Shown piece by piece: positions 54,843 through 63,948 of a stretch of DNA of 64,000 bases (position 1 is the stretch's first letter; every line of letters starts with the position of its first letter). The position numbers were made by a program, and so were the translations under genes. Source of the DNA: Bacteroidetes bacterium 41-46 (GTDB lineage: Bacteria > Bacteroidota > Bacteroidia > Bacteroidales > UBA932); the NCBI GenBank assembly GCA_001897515.1, contig MKTA01000032.1, forward strand, positions 110,502 to 174,501. The letters run 5' to 3'. Below the pieces are notes generated by a model. The model had not been told where the DNA came from. It ran no database searches and saw only the letters and a list, made by a program, of their open reading frames with translations.

Positions 54843-56183
54843 TTATTTTTTAAATATTCTAAGTTGAACTTTGTCATCCTTATCATCAACAAAAACAACA
54901 GTAATTGAGGCTATAAGTAAAAACACCCCAGCTATAACTATTGCAAATATTGCCTGAGAATCATAAAACCTCTTAACGATAGGACCTCCTACGATACCAT
55001 TAATTATTTGAGGCAGAGTAATGAAAAAATTAAAGATTCCCATATAAATACCCATTTTCTTTGCTGGTAGAGAACCTGCCAGAATTGCATAAGGCATTGC
55101 AAGTATGCTACCCCATGCCATCCCGATTCCCAACATTGGAAGTATAAGCAAATTTGGGTCATTGATAAAATAGAACGATATTAAACTTGCACCCCCAAAC
55201 AAAAGTGATACAGAGTGAGTTAGTTTTCTGCCAATCTGTTTTGCAATAGCAGGGAGAAGAAGAGCATAAATAGCCGCTACAAGATTATATACGCCAAAGA
55301 TGATTCCTACCCAGTTGGCAGCATCCTGATAAAGTACAGATGATGTATCCGAAACATCTGCTCCATAAATATGAACTGCGACAGCAGGTGTTGTAAATAC
55401 CCACATGGAGAAAAGTGCAAACCAAGAGAAAAATTGAACGATGCCTAATTGCTTCATTGTTTTAGGCATAGCCATAAAATCACTGAATATCTCTGCTAAG
55501 CCACTTCTCTTTTTCCTGTTTACCTGCTCAGGCATATCTTCAGGTGGGTACTCTTTAGTTTTTACAACTGTCCAGACTATTGAGGAAATTAGAACAGCTG
55601 CACCTATATAAAATGAGAAAATTACATTATCAGGAACAGATCCCTCTGCTGCGGCCTTCTCAACACCCATCCACTCTGCTAAAATGTATGGTAGCCACGA
55701 TCCAATAACCGCACCAGTTCCAATCAGAAAAGTTTGTATAGAAAATCCGAGCGTTCTTTGGTCAGAAGGTAGCAAATCTGCAACTAATGCTCTGAATGGC
55801 TCCATTGCTACATTTATTGAAGCATCCATAATCATAAGCATTCCGGCACCAACTAACATTGGAGGGAGAAAGTGGGCAAGCATTTCAGAGTTAGGCATTA
55901 TTACAAGAGCAATTGCAGTGAATATCGCGCCAAAAAGGAAGTAAGGCCTTCTCCTACCCAGCTTAGTCCATGTTTTATCACTATAGTGCCCAATAATTGG
56001 CTGAACGATCATTCCTGTAAGGGGAGCAGCTATCCAAAACCAAGATAGATGTTCAACATCTGCGCCAAATGATTGTAATATTCTGCTGGCATTGGCATTC
56101 TGCAGGGCGAACCCAAATTGAATACCTAAGAAGCCAAATGTCATATTCCATATGTCCCAGAAAGACATTCTTTTCTGCATCAT
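54843..56183 (-). CDS. MFS sugar transporter, SLC45/GPH-like, probable maltose/maltooligosaccharide importer
   Basis: A 446-residue inner-membrane protein with twelve predicted helices. The N-terminus SFWDIWNMTFGFLGIQFGFALQNANASRI and the loop GHYSDKTWTKLGRRRPYFLFGAI are the SLC45-type signatures, shared with bacterial maltose carriers. It would take maltooligosaccharides released in the periplasm into the cytoplasm. It is the first gene of the Sus-like operon, directly downstream of the three LytTR-type repeats. Two adjacent ATG codons can serve as start. Confidence 0.9.
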   Translation of the reverse strand: MMQKRMSFWDIWNMTFGFLGIQFGFALQNANASRILQSFGADVEHLSWFWIAAPLTGMIVQPIIGHYSDKTWTKLGRRRPYFLFGAIFTAIALVIMPNSEMLAHFLPPMLVGAGMLMIMDASINVAMEPFRALVADLLPSDQRTLGFSIQTFLIGTGAVIGSWLPYILAEWMGVEKAAAEGSVPDNVIFSFYIGAAVLISSIVWTVVKTKEYPPEDMPEQVNRKKRSGLAEIFSDFMAMPKTMKQLGIVQFFSWFALFSMWVFTTPAVAVHIYGADVSDTSSVLYQDAANWVGIIFGVYNLVAAIYALLLPAIAKQIGRKLTHSVSLLFGGASLISFYFINDPNLLILPMLGIGMAWGSILAMPYAILAGSLPAKKMGIYMGIFNFFITLPQIINGIVGGPIVKRFYDSQAIFAIVIAGVFLLIASITVVFVDDKDDKVQLRIFKK

Positions 56184-56201
56184 AATTAAAACATATTTTT
56201 A

Positions 56202-56209
56202 TAAAAATA
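56202..56209 (-). promoter_or_regulatory. Possible -7 element of the Sus-like operon promoter
   Basis: Minus-strand TATTTTTA, one base off TAnnTTTG, 19 bases from the MFS start codon and 33 bases from the nearest LytTR-type repeat. No TTTG stands at the expected -33 spacing, as expected if an activator is needed. Confidence 0.3.
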
Positions 56210-56242
56210 GTGGAATATGATACAAATGAATATAAGTCTCCG

Positions 56243-56293
56243 ACGAACTGTCGGAAATATATGACGAACTGCATGAATTGTATTATGAACTGA
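56243..56293 (-). promoter_or_regulatory. Three phased LytTR-type binding repeats upstream of the Sus-like operon
   Basis: Reading the minus strand, TCAGTTCAT (56285-56293), GCAGTTCGT (56264-56272) and ACAGTTCGT (56243-56251) are direct repeats spaced exactly 21 bp, two turns of the helix. They match the LytTR-family site pattern [TA][AC][CA]GTTN[AG][TC] at 9, 8 and 9 of 9 positions, and paired sites with a 12-base gap are how AgrA-type regulators bind. They lie between the LytTR response-regulator gene and the MFS transporter gene, 60 bp before the latter. Confidence 0.8.
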
Positions 56294-56295
56294 AT

Positions 56296-57054
56296 CTAAT
56301 TATTCCCAGATCCCTCAAGCCATTCCAAAAATTGAGAGACTTTAACTCTGCTCACATATATATCTTCACTATGTGGCGGGTTTAGATGAACCTTTAATCT
56401 GGAGTTGAAATGCCTGGTAATATGTTCAATAGAATTAATTTCAGCAATGCATGAACGAGAAAGTTTAAAAAACAAATTTGGGTTTAACTGCTCCTCAATT
56501 GAGTCAAGAGAAAAGTCTGTCAACAATTTTTTTGAGTCTTTAGTTACAATTACGGTTGACTTATTCTCTGAATATATATAGGCAATGTCTGTAATGTTTA
56601 CAATATAAATTTGTGTACCAAGCTTAACTGTGAATCTTTGCTTATAAACTTTAGAAGAATTTGATATTTTGGAGATGACATCTTTAGGAATTATATAACT
56701 CTCTCTCATTTTAATGCATCTTTCAACAGATTTAACAAAAGTTCTTTCATCCAGAGGCTTTAAAAGATAGTCAATACTGTTCACCCTAAATGCCTCTATC
56801 GCGTAATTTTCATAAGCAGTAGTAATAATTACACAAGAAGAAATTTCAATAAGATTAAATAATTCAAAACAAACTCCGTCTGACAACTCTACATCCATAA
56901 ATATTAAATCTGCACTATTATGTGAAAGCCATTTAGAAGCAGATATGACTGAATTTAGAGTCCCGGCAATTTCAAATTCAGGGAAATTCTTTTCAATTAG
57001 CTTTTTTATTTGCAATTGAGCCGGTATTTCATCTTCTAATATCAATATTCTCAT
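56296..57054 (-). CDS. LytTR-family response regulator
   Basis: A 252-residue two-component regulator. The receiver domain (1-120) has the acidic pair in LILEDE, phospho-acceptor Asp54 in LIFMDVELSDG, Thr79 in IITTAYENYA and Lys99 in YLLKPLDE. The C-terminal LytTR DNA-binding domain (about 140-250) includes AYIYSENKSTVIV, FKLSRSCIAEINSIEHI and VSRVKVSQFLEWL. It overlaps the kinase gene by 4 bases. Its probable targets are the three repeats just after its stop codon. Confidence 0.94.
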   Translation of the reverse strand: MRILILEDEIPAQLQIKKLIEKNFPEFEIAGTLNSVISASKWLSHNSADLIFMDVELSDGVCFELFNLIEISSCVIITTAYENYAIEAFRVNSIDYLLKPLDERTFVKSVERCIKMRESYIIPKDVISKISNSSKVYKQRFTVKLGTQIYIVNITDIAYIYSENKSTVIVTKDSKKLLTDFSLDSIEEQLNPNLFFKLSRSCIAEINSIEHITRHFNSRLKVHLNPPHSEDIYVSRVKVSQFLEWLEGSGNN

Positions 57055-58091
57055 AGAGAGTCAATTATTGGAAGTTCTACTTGAAAAAAATCTGGGCCTG
57101 ATATTACAGAAATATCTTTGTTAAACAGGTATTGATACTGACCTTTTATACTTTTCAGTCCTACACCACCTGAATCAATAGTTGTCATTCTGAGTTGCAA
57201 ATTATTTTTAACAACAATCATATTATTATCTGCAAATATACAGATAATCAGAGGATGCTCCTGGCTGACCATATTATGTTTAACGGCATTTTCCACCAAC
57301 ATTTGTAGCCCACCAGGAATTATATACCTTCCGGAAATATCATCGGGGATTGATAGATTAAGAGTAAGCGCATCCCTGAAACGCTCTTTAAGCAGATCAA
57401 AGTACTGACATACAAATTCAATCTCTTCTGATATTCTAACCGCAGGTTTATCCTCTTTCTTTAGAAGATATCTGTAAACTGAAGATAGTTTTCTTACGAA
57501 ATCACTTGCTCTTTGCTGATCTTCAAATATGAGATAATCCAGGACATTTAAACTATTAAAAAGGAAATGTGGATTAAGTTGGTTTTTTAGCTGAGTGTAT
57601 TGGTATCTGGCTTTATTCTTTTTGCCGATCTCCATTTTTAGCGCTCTCTCCTGTTTAGTTGTATAATAGAAATATATATGTAGAGATGAGACTATTACAA
57701 GATTAAACACAAAACTGGTGAAAAGAGTCAGATTGAAATAGATGTCAGCAAAAAATCTGTAACCATGTGCATCACTCCATATAGGAATCCTAATCCATAA
57801 TGCTGAAAGAACAGCAATTAACAGAGAGGATAGAAATGTAAAGAGAATACTTATATAGGGCCATCGCTCCTTTATGTATCTGTTTGCTATATATACTATA
57901 GCAAAATCTAATAAAAGCATAGAGAGAGTCAATGGATAATTTGACAGCAGTTTAACGAGAAATTTACCGAAAGTAAGATTCAGATTTTCTTGGAACATTG
58001 GCATCAACTCCTGGAAAAGAACTCTAAATCCTAATACTAAAAGTGCTAAAATCGTGAATTCAAATACTCTGCGTAAAGAGATACTTTTCAT
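57051..58091 (-). CDS. LytS/YpdA-type sensor histidine kinase
   Basis: A 346-residue kinase with four predicted membrane helices (about 10-145) and no extracellular sensor domain of any size. The cytoplasmic part has the His_kinase phospho-acceptor motif LKNQLNPHFLFNSLN (His175) and the N-box LQMLVENAVKHN, with a GVGLKSIKGQYQYLF G-box. It should phosphorylate the LytTR regulator encoded next. The start is the ATG giving MKSISLRR, which overlaps the preceding gene as ATGA; a longer start lies inside that gene. Confidence 0.92.
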   Translation of the reverse strand: MKSISLRRVFEFTILALLVLGFRVLFQELMPMFQENLNLTFGKFLVKLLSNYPLTLSMLLLDFAIVYIANRYIKERWPYISILFTFLSSLLIAVLSALWIRIPIWSDAHGYRFFADIYFNLTLFTSFVFNLVIVSSLHIYFYYTTKQERALKMEIGKKNKARYQYTQLKNQLNPHFLFNSLNVLDYLIFEDQQRASDFVRKLSSVYRYLLKKEDKPAVRISEEIEFVCQYFDLLKERFRDALTLNLSIPDDISGRYIIPGGLQMLVENAVKHNMVSQEHPLIICIFADNNMIVVKNNLQLRMTTIDSGGVGLKSIKGQYQYLFNKDISVISGPDFFQVELPIIDSL

Positions 58092-58480
58092 CTTTTTATA
58101 AGTCTTTTCCTTAAGATAAAGAATACCATCCATCCGAGAATCTCGGTAACAGCAATGGTAGCCAAAACATGCGTTAGAACTGGAGAATTAGGGAAAGCTA
58201 ATGCAAATAAATCAGCACCTTTTGTTCCTAAATAAAATCCAGCTAAAAGTGACAATAAAGAGAGTGAAACAAAAACGTCTGTAGTTCCATTAAAAAAATT
58301 AATAAGGAGAATGATCATCAATAAAGTCAAGATTGTAAGGAATATTCCATCATCAATTCCTTTTAACCGAAGGTACATACATACTAATGCATGAGTAGCT
58401 GCAAACAGATGCACTACCAGATTGACGAATATCAAATCACTGGACTTATCTCCACTTGATTTAAAAACAGATGATTTCAT
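58088..58480 (-). CDS. Small four-helix membrane protein in the sensor operon, unknown function
   Basis: A 130-residue protein with four predicted membrane helices (LIFVNLVVHLFAATHALVC; IFLTILTLLMIILLINFF; VFVSLSLLSLLAGFYLG; VLATIAVTEILGWMVFFIL) and a Lys/Arg-rich C-terminus. I do not recognise the family. It is the first gene of the operon with the kinase and regulator, and its stop overlaps the kinase start (ATGA). A role in sensing or in setting kinase activity is a reasonable inference from that coupling. Confidence 0.75.
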   Translation of the reverse strand: MKSSVFKSSGDKSSDLIFVNLVVHLFAATHALVCMYLRLKGIDDGIFLTILTLLMIILLINFFNGTTDVFVSLSLLSLLAGFYLGTKGADLFALAFPNSPVLTHVLATIAVTEILGWMVFFILRKRLIKR

Positions 58481-58546
58481 TTAGTTTTCAACTATATGTA
58501 AATATAGAAAATATTATTCTAATAAGGTTATTTGAAAAAATTAAAT

Positions 58547-58554
58547 TAGGTTTG
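58547..58554 (+). promoter_or_regulatory. Putative -7 element of the 4-alpha-glucanotransferase gene
   Basis: TAGGTTTG, matching TAnnTTTG, 29 bases before the chosen ATG. A TTTG 12 bases upstream is too close to be the -33 part. The box would overlap an alternative GTG start, which favours the ATG. Confidence 0.4.
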
Positions 58555-58583
58555 TGATAGATGAATGTAATAATAGAGGAAAT

Positions 58584-61238
58584 ATGAAAAGTGAAATAGT
58601 ATTTGAAATTCATTTTGATACTCGTCCCGGTGAAGAGATTTTTATAACAGGATCAATCCCTGAACTTGGTTCTCTGAGAGTAGAAGAGGCTGTTAAGATG
58701 GAATACTCTAATGGTAAATGGAGGTACGCCTTAAAATTAAAGAGTAACGTAGATATTTCCTATTCTTATTTTCTTAAGGATGAGCAAGGAAAAACAATGC
58801 CAGAGGCTGGTCCGACAAGGTTTCTTAAGTTTGGGCAGTTCAATAAATGTATTGTTTATGATCAATGGCAACAATATAATGAGGAGACTCCATTTCGTTC
58901 AAATGCATTCCGGAATGTTTTTTATAAATCTGAAAACATCTCTTCTGTAGATTTTAGCGACATTCTCATTACTTGTTCAGCTAACAATATAAAAGACAAT
59001 CAATTTATATGCATTTCTGGAAGTACTGATGCTCTTGGAAAATGGAACGAAAACGATGCAGTAAAAATGCATAGATCATTTTCTGGCATTTGGCATGTCT
59101 CGTTTAAAAAAGCAGAGGTTCCTCCTTTAACTGAGTATAAGTTTATATTAAAGAGTGGTGATTCCACAATGAAATGGGAAGAGGGTATAAACAGATTCAT
59201 ACCAGAATATGAGAATAAGTCTGATTTAATAATTGTTAATAATCATACATTAAACTTACCAGCTGAAAGAGGACGCTTTGCTGGTACGGCAATACCAGTT
59301 TTCTCCTTGCGAAGTGAAAATAGTTGCGGAATAGGAGAATTTCTTGATATAATCCCATTTGCCGATTTCCTTCATAAAACTGGACAACGAGTCCTTCAAA
59401 TTCTTCCGGTCAATGATACTACCATGAATAACACATGGGAGGACTCATATCCCTACGGAGCTATCTCTATCTTTGCCCTTCATCCCCTTTATATCAATTT
59501 ATTAGATGCAGGAAGAATAAAAGATGAAGAGTTTTTCATTAAACACACAAAGGAGGCTGCGAGACTTAATAGTCTGGAGGAGATTGATTATGATGGTGTT
59601 GCTGCTTTAAAATGGAGCTATTTAAGAAAGCTGTATCAACAAGAGGGAGAGAAAACATTAAAGTCAAAAAGTTTTAAAGAGTTCTTTAAACAAAATGAAG
59701 ACTGGCTTGTACCGTATGCACTATTCTCATTTTTTCGTGATAAATTCTCTACACCAGATTTCTCAAATTGGGAAGAGTGGAGCACATACAGAAAAGAGGA
59801 TGCTCTAATCTTCACAAAACCAGAAAGTAAACACTATTCAGAAATTGCATTCTACTATTTTATTCAATTCCATTTGGACAGGCAACTGAAATATGCCCAC
59901 GAATATGTAAATAGTAAGGGAATAATATTAAAGGGTGATATACCAATAGGTATTAATAAGAATTCTGTAGAGGCGTGGTTTGAACCACATTATTTCAATT
60001 TCAACGGACAGGCAGGTGCTCCCCCAGACGATTTCTCTATCAAAGGACAAAACTGGGGTTTCCCCACATACAATTGGGATGTCATGGAGAGAGATGGTTA
60101 TGAGTGGTGGAAAAAAAGATTCAGAAAAATGTCAGAATACTTTGACTCTTACAGAATAGATCATATTTTGGGGTTTTTTAGAATTTGGGAGATCCCTGTA
60201 AATGCAGTAGATGGTCTGCTGGGATACTTTAATCCATCTTTACCATTCACTGCCGATGAGATTAGAAACTTAGGATATGAGTTTGATTATGAAAGAGACT
60301 GCATACCATATATCAGAGAATCTAGTTTAAAGAATATATTCAAAGATGATTATTTAATTGTTACAGAGATCTTTTTTGATAATATTGGCTGGGATCTCCT
60401 TAAATTAAAAAAAGAATTTTCAACTCAACGAGATATTGGAATTTTCATTGATAATAATCCAGAACTGGATAAATTCAGAGAGTCCCTCTTTTCTATTGTT
60501 TCAGAGGTTCTTTTTATACCGGATCCATATGATTTAAAAAGATATCATCCCAGAATATCATCTCAATTTACTGAGTCCTACTCAAGTCTTCCAGAGCATA
60601 AAAAAGAGGCTTATAATAAGATTTACAATCAATTTTTCTACCACAGAAATGATGGTTTCTGGTTCTATAATGCAATGAAAAAGCTTCCCTCACTAATTTC
60701 TTCAACAAATATGCTAGTATGCGGAGAGGATTTGGGGATGATACCTTCATGTGTTCCTTCAGCAATGAATTCCTTAAGAATTCTCTCTCTTGAAATTGAG
60801 AGAATGCCTAAAGACCCAAATAGTAAATTTGGTAATACAAACAACTATCCCTATTTGTCAGTTTGTACTACAGGCACTCATGACACAAGCACTATCAGAG
60901 GCTGGTGGGAAGAGAACCGAACGCTTACAAATGACTATTATAGACTAATTCTTGGAGAGTCCGGCAATCCGCCTCAGTTTTGCGAGCCTTGGATTTGTAA
61001 GAAAATTATTAAAAACCATCTTTCATCAGGATCTATGCTAACAATTCTACCCCTTCAGGACTGGCTCTCAATTTCTTCTGGTCTTAGAAGAGAAAATCCT
61101 CATTCTGAGAGAATCAATATACCTGCTAATCCAAAACACTATTGGAAATACAGGATGCATTTGACGATTTCAGAGCTAACTAATGAGGATGAGTTTATTG
61201 CTGAATTATTAAGCATGATTAAGGATTCGGGGCGCTGA
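58584..61238 (+). CDS. malQ: 4-alpha-glucanotransferase (GH77) with two N-terminal CBM20 domains
   Basis: An 884-residue cytoplasmic amylomaltase. Two CBM20 starch-binding domains (about 1-105, with IFITGSIPELGSL; and 120-230, with FICISGSTDALGKWNENDAV) precede the GH77 barrel. The catalytic residues are Asp in YRIDHILGFFRIWEIP, Glu in CGEDLGM and Asp in TGTHDTSTIRGWW. It moves glucan segments between maltooligosaccharides, as in plant DPE2-like enzymes. The start is the ATG preceded by AGAGGA. Its 3' end overlaps the convergent symporter gene by 20 bases. Confidence 0.94.
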   Translation: MKSEIVFEIHFDTRPGEEIFITGSIPELGSLRVEEAVKMEYSNGKWRYALKLKSNVDISYSYFLKDEQGKTMPEAGPTRFLKFGQFNKCIVYDQWQQYNEETPFRSNAFRNVFYKSENISSVDFSDILITCSANNIKDNQFICISGSTDALGKWNENDAVKMHRSFSGIWHVSFKKAEVPPLTEYKFILKSGDSTMKWEEGINRFIPEYENKSDLIIVNNHTLNLPAERGRFAGTAIPVFSLRSENSCGIGEFLDIIPFADFLHKTGQRVLQILPVNDTTMNNTWEDSYPYGAISIFALHPLYINLLDAGRIKDEEFFIKHTKEAARLNSLEEIDYDGVAALKWSYLRKLYQQEGEKTLKSKSFKEFFKQNEDWLVPYALFSFFRDKFSTPDFSNWEEWSTYRKEDALIFTKPESKHYSEIAFYYFIQFHLDRQLKYAHEYVNSKGIILKGDIPIGINKNSVEAWFEPHYFNFNGQAGAPPDDFSIKGQNWGFPTYNWDVMERDGYEWWKKRFRKMSEYFDSYRIDHILGFFRIWEIPVNAVDGLLGYFNPSLPFTADEIRNLGYEFDYERDCIPYIRESSLKNIFKDDYLIVTEIFFDNIGWDLLKLKKEFSTQRDIGIFIDNNPELDKFRESLFSIVSEVLFIPDPYDLKRYHPRISSQFTESYSSLPEHKKEAYNKIYNQFFYHRNDGFWFYNAMKKLPSLISSTNMLVCGEDLGMIPSCVPSAMNSLRILSLEIERMPKDPNSKFGNTNNYPYLSVCTTGTHDTSTIRGWWEENRTLTNDYYRLILGESGNPPQFCEPWICKKIIKNHLSSGSMLTILPLQDWLSISSGLRRENPHSERINIPANPKHYWKYRMHLTISELTNEDEFIAELLSMIKDSGR

Positions 61239-62400
61239 TTTTTTTATGGATCTTATTTACTATTAATGCAATTGCTCCATCACCTGTAACATTGCATGCT
61301 GTTCCGAAACTATCCATCGCGATATATAGTGCTATCATAAGTCCTATGGCTTGTTCATTAAAATTTAGCAAGGATTGAAGTACTCCAATTGCAGCCATTA
61401 TGGCTCCTCCGGGAACACCCGGTGCCGCTACCATTGTTATTGCTAACATAAATATGAAGCCCAAGAACATCTCCGTTGTGTATGGCATATTCATCATCCA
61501 CATTATTGCAAAAGCACAGGAGACAATTTTTAGCATACTGCCTGAAAGGTGTATCGTTGCACAAAGTGGAATTACAAAATCTGCCAATTCCGGGTCAACG
61601 CCATTCTTCTTAGCCCTGTCAAGAGTTACAGGTATTGTCGCAGCGGATGACTGAGTACCTAAGGCAGTCATGTATGCGGGCATCATATTTAAAAGTGATT
61701 TGATGGGATTTCTATTAGCAACAATACCAGCTATTGTAAACTGCACAAGCAATAAAATTATGTGCATAGCAAATATTACAATGATAACCTTAAAAAAAAG
61801 GCCCATAATCATTGATGCCTGACCCTCTGCAGCTATTTTTAAAAAAATCCCAAAAATGTAAAGTGGAAGAATCGGAATAATCGCCTTTACAATGATTAAG
61901 GTTACTAAATCTCTGAATTCAGACAATACTTTTTTTATTGAATCAGCAGATAATGCAGATACTCCTAACCCTATGACAAATGCGAAAATTAACGCAGAAG
62001 TTACACTCATAATTGGAGGCATATCAATCGTAAAAAAATGGCTCACAGATTTTGATGCCAACTCTTCAAATGATGCGATGGTCTCATTTTGTTCCATAAG
62101 AAGTGGTAAAGACCATTTAGTTGTAAAGAATGAAAAACTTCCGGAGATTACAGTTGATCCATAAGCAATCAATGCTGTTATTGCTAACAATTTACCAGCT
62201 GATTTTCCTAAATCTGCAATACCCGGTGCCACTAGACCCAATATTATCAACGGTATAACAAATCCAAGGAAATTTCCGAATATTGAATTGAATGTAATAA
62301 AAACTCTGATAGCTGGTAATGGAAGTATGTAAGACGCTCCTATGCCAAGTATAATCGCAATAATTACTTTTGGCAGAAGTCCCAATGTAATTTTTTTCAT
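61219..62400 (-). CDS. Dicarboxylate/amino acid:cation symporter (DAACS, GltP-like)
   Basis: A 393-residue membrane protein of the glutamate/aspartate-Na+ symporter fold: eight helices and two hairpins, with SSAATIPVT (HP1 serine-rich), NMPYTTEM-type NMxxT-like segment and PGVPGGAIM (HP2). CNVTGDGAIALIVNK near the C-terminus binds substrate and sodium. The likely substrates are aspartate, glutamate or C4-dicarboxylates. It lies 5 bases after the asparaginase gene, suggesting uptake of the aspartate that enzyme releases. Confidence 0.92.
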   Translation of the reverse strand: MKKITLGLLPKVIIAIILGIGASYILPLPAIRVFITFNSIFGNFLGFVIPLIILGLVAPGIADLGKSAGKLLAITALIAYGSTVISGSFSFFTTKWSLPLLMEQNETIASFEELASKSVSHFFTIDMPPIMSVTSALIFAFVIGLGVSALSADSIKKVLSEFRDLVTLIIVKAIIPILPLYIFGIFLKIAAEGQASMIMGLFFKVIIVIFAMHIILLLVQFTIAGIVANRNPIKSLLNMMPAYMTALGTQSSAATIPVTLDRAKKNGVDPELADFVIPLCATIHLSGSMLKIVSCAFAIMWMMNMPYTTEMFLGFIFMLAITMVAAPGVPGGAIMAAIGVLQSLLNFNEQAIGLMIALYIAMDSFGTACNVTGDGAIALIVNKIHKKISAPNP

Positions 62401-62405
62401 AGCTG

Positions 62406-63407
62406 CTACTTTAGAAGAATAAATTTTTCCTGGCCTTTAAGAACACCTATACCAGCATCTCCCTTATAAGTAGCCCAGGCACGGTGCATCATTCCGGTGT
62501 TAAAAACCATAGCAATATTTGCGTTTGGATCAACTGCAATTATTCCTCCACCAGATCCTCCCATTGGATCTATTTTTTTAAAAATAACCTCGTTTGCGGC
62601 ATCTATCAAAGACAAACCCTTATATTCCATTAATGCCGAAATATCAAATGCGACGACTCTCCTTATCCAAAATTCACCATGACCGGTTCCGGATATTGCA
62701 GCAGTAGAATTATTTGCATAGGTGCCGGCTCCAATAACTGGAACATCTCCTACTCTGCCCCACTTTTTACCTGACATGCCTCCGGTTGAAGTAGCAGCTG
62801 CCAAATTGCCGTTTTGATCCAGTGCGACACAACCTACTGTTCCTCTTGGGTCACTTTTCTCTCTTCCGGTTATAATCTCCCGGTTTTGCTCTACTCTGGC
62901 TTTTGTTGAAAAATATTGATTTGGAACTAACTCTAGCCCCATTTTAGCTGCGAATGATGATGCTCCCTCTCCAATTAACAGGACATGGGATGTGCTATCC
63001 ATTACTAGCCTTGCAGCATTTATTGGATTTTTCACATCTCTCACTCCGGCAACTGCACCAGCTTTAAGGTTTGAGCCATCCATTATTGCTGCATCAAGTT
63101 CATGAATGCCATCAATGTTCATTACAGCTCCTTTCCCGGCGTTAAAGAGTGGACAATCCTCCAAATAGTTGACAACTTTTTGTGTAACATTAAGAGCAGA
63201 TTCTCCATTCTCCAGCATTGAAACACCTATTCTTAAGGCCTCTTCAAGATGTTTTTCATAGTTAATTTTTGCTGCTTCAGTTAAGTTTCTGGGAGCTCCT
63301 CCTGCTCCTCCATGTATAACTATGGCCCATTTACCGTTTTGCTTAGCTGATAGAGACAGAGAGACCAGTACAGCCAATGTTGTAATGGCAATTTTTTGAA
63401 GTTTCAT
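62406..63407 (-). CDS. Isoaspartyl peptidase/L-asparaginase (Ntn hydrolase), exported
   Basis: A 333-residue plant-type asparaginase with a Sec signal peptide (cleavage near LSAK). IHGGAGG, LFNAGKGAV and the autoproteolysis site DPRGT-VGCVALD give a nucleophile Thr190; GGMSGKKWGRVGD and GTGHGE complete the active site. The precursor splits into alpha and beta chains. It releases aspartate from isoaspartyl dipeptides and asparagine in the periplasm. Paired with the symporter gene downstream. Confidence 0.93.
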   Translation of the reverse strand: MKLQKIAITTLAVLVSLSLSAKQNGKWAIVIHGGAGGAPRNLTEAAKINYEKHLEEALRIGVSMLENGESALNVTQKVVNYLEDCPLFNAGKGAVMNIDGIHELDAAIMDGSNLKAGAVAGVRDVKNPINAARLVMDSTSHVLLIGEGASSFAAKMGLELVPNQYFSTKARVEQNREIITGREKSDPRGTVGCVALDQNGNLAAATSTGGMSGKKWGRVGDVPVIGAGTYANNSTAAISGTGHGEFWIRRVVAFDISALMEYKGLSLIDAANEVIFKKIDPMGGSGGGIIAVDPNANIAMVFNTGMMHRAWATYKGDAGIGVLKGQEKFILLK

Positions 63408-63417
63408 AACTTATAGA

Positions 63418-63873
63418 TTATTCCGTTTTATTATCAAATTTGTCTTCGCACTCCCTCTCTTTGTATTCATCTTTCTTTATTAAGTAATAGCCACCTGCCA
63501 GAGCTATTATTAATGCAGCCAATCCTAAATTAGAGAGTCCTGAAAGATCATTAAAGTCAAAAGCTATAAGTTTTCTGCCAATTGCAATAAGACCAATCAG
63601 AAGAATATTTAATACTTTAATTGAGTGCTTCTGCATATAAACGAGAAATGTATCAATAAGCTCAATAGCGATCAAAATATTAAAAAATATCGGAAGAAAA
63701 TCTTTAAGAAGAGAGTTTGAGACCAGCAATCTACCGTTTGATTGCTCGGGAGAAAGTATTGAAAGGAAAAATTGATATACAAGTTCAAATATTTCTACAG
63801 CAATATATAGCATTAATATAACTGAGAGTACGATAAATACGTATCGCTCATACTTTTTTATAAAGTTTTTCAT
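63418..63873 (-). CDS. PsiE-like small membrane protein
   Basis: A 151-residue protein with four predicted membrane helices (VFIVLSVILMLYIAVEIFELVY; FFNILIAIELIDTFLVYM; VLNILLIGLIAIGRKLIAF; LGLAALIIALAGGYYLI) and an acidic/basic C-tail. The pattern matches the phosphate-starvation-inducible PsiE family, whose function is unknown. It precedes the asparaginase gene by 10 bases. No PHO-type control site was recognised upstream. Confidence 0.72.
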   Translation of the reverse strand: MKNFIKKYERYVFIVLSVILMLYIAVEIFELVYQFFLSILSPEQSNGRLLVSNSLLKDFLPIFFNILIAIELIDTFLVYMQKHSIKVLNILLIGLIAIGRKLIAFDFNDLSGLSNLGLAALIIALAGGYYLIKKDEYKERECEDKFDNKTE

Positions 63874-63948
63874 TCAAAATTAAGTTTAGATGAAATAAAA
63901 ATAATAAAAAAATTCCTCTAAAAGTTATATCAGTTAATAAATTACAGC

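Noticed and set aside
56240..56254. CCGAC-GAACT-GTCGG hairpin as terminator for the sensor operon
   Set aside because: Five-bp stem with no T-run; it coincides with one LytTR-type repeat and is better read as part of the binding region.
58554..58583. GTG start for malQ ten codons upstream
   Set aside because: It overlaps the TAGGTTTG promoter box; the ATG at 58584 has an AGAGGA ribosome site and begins right at the CBM20 domain.
39468..61238. Sus-like locus as a recently acquired island
   Set aside because: No tRNA, integrase, transposase or flanking repeats; base composition and gene style look like the surroundings.
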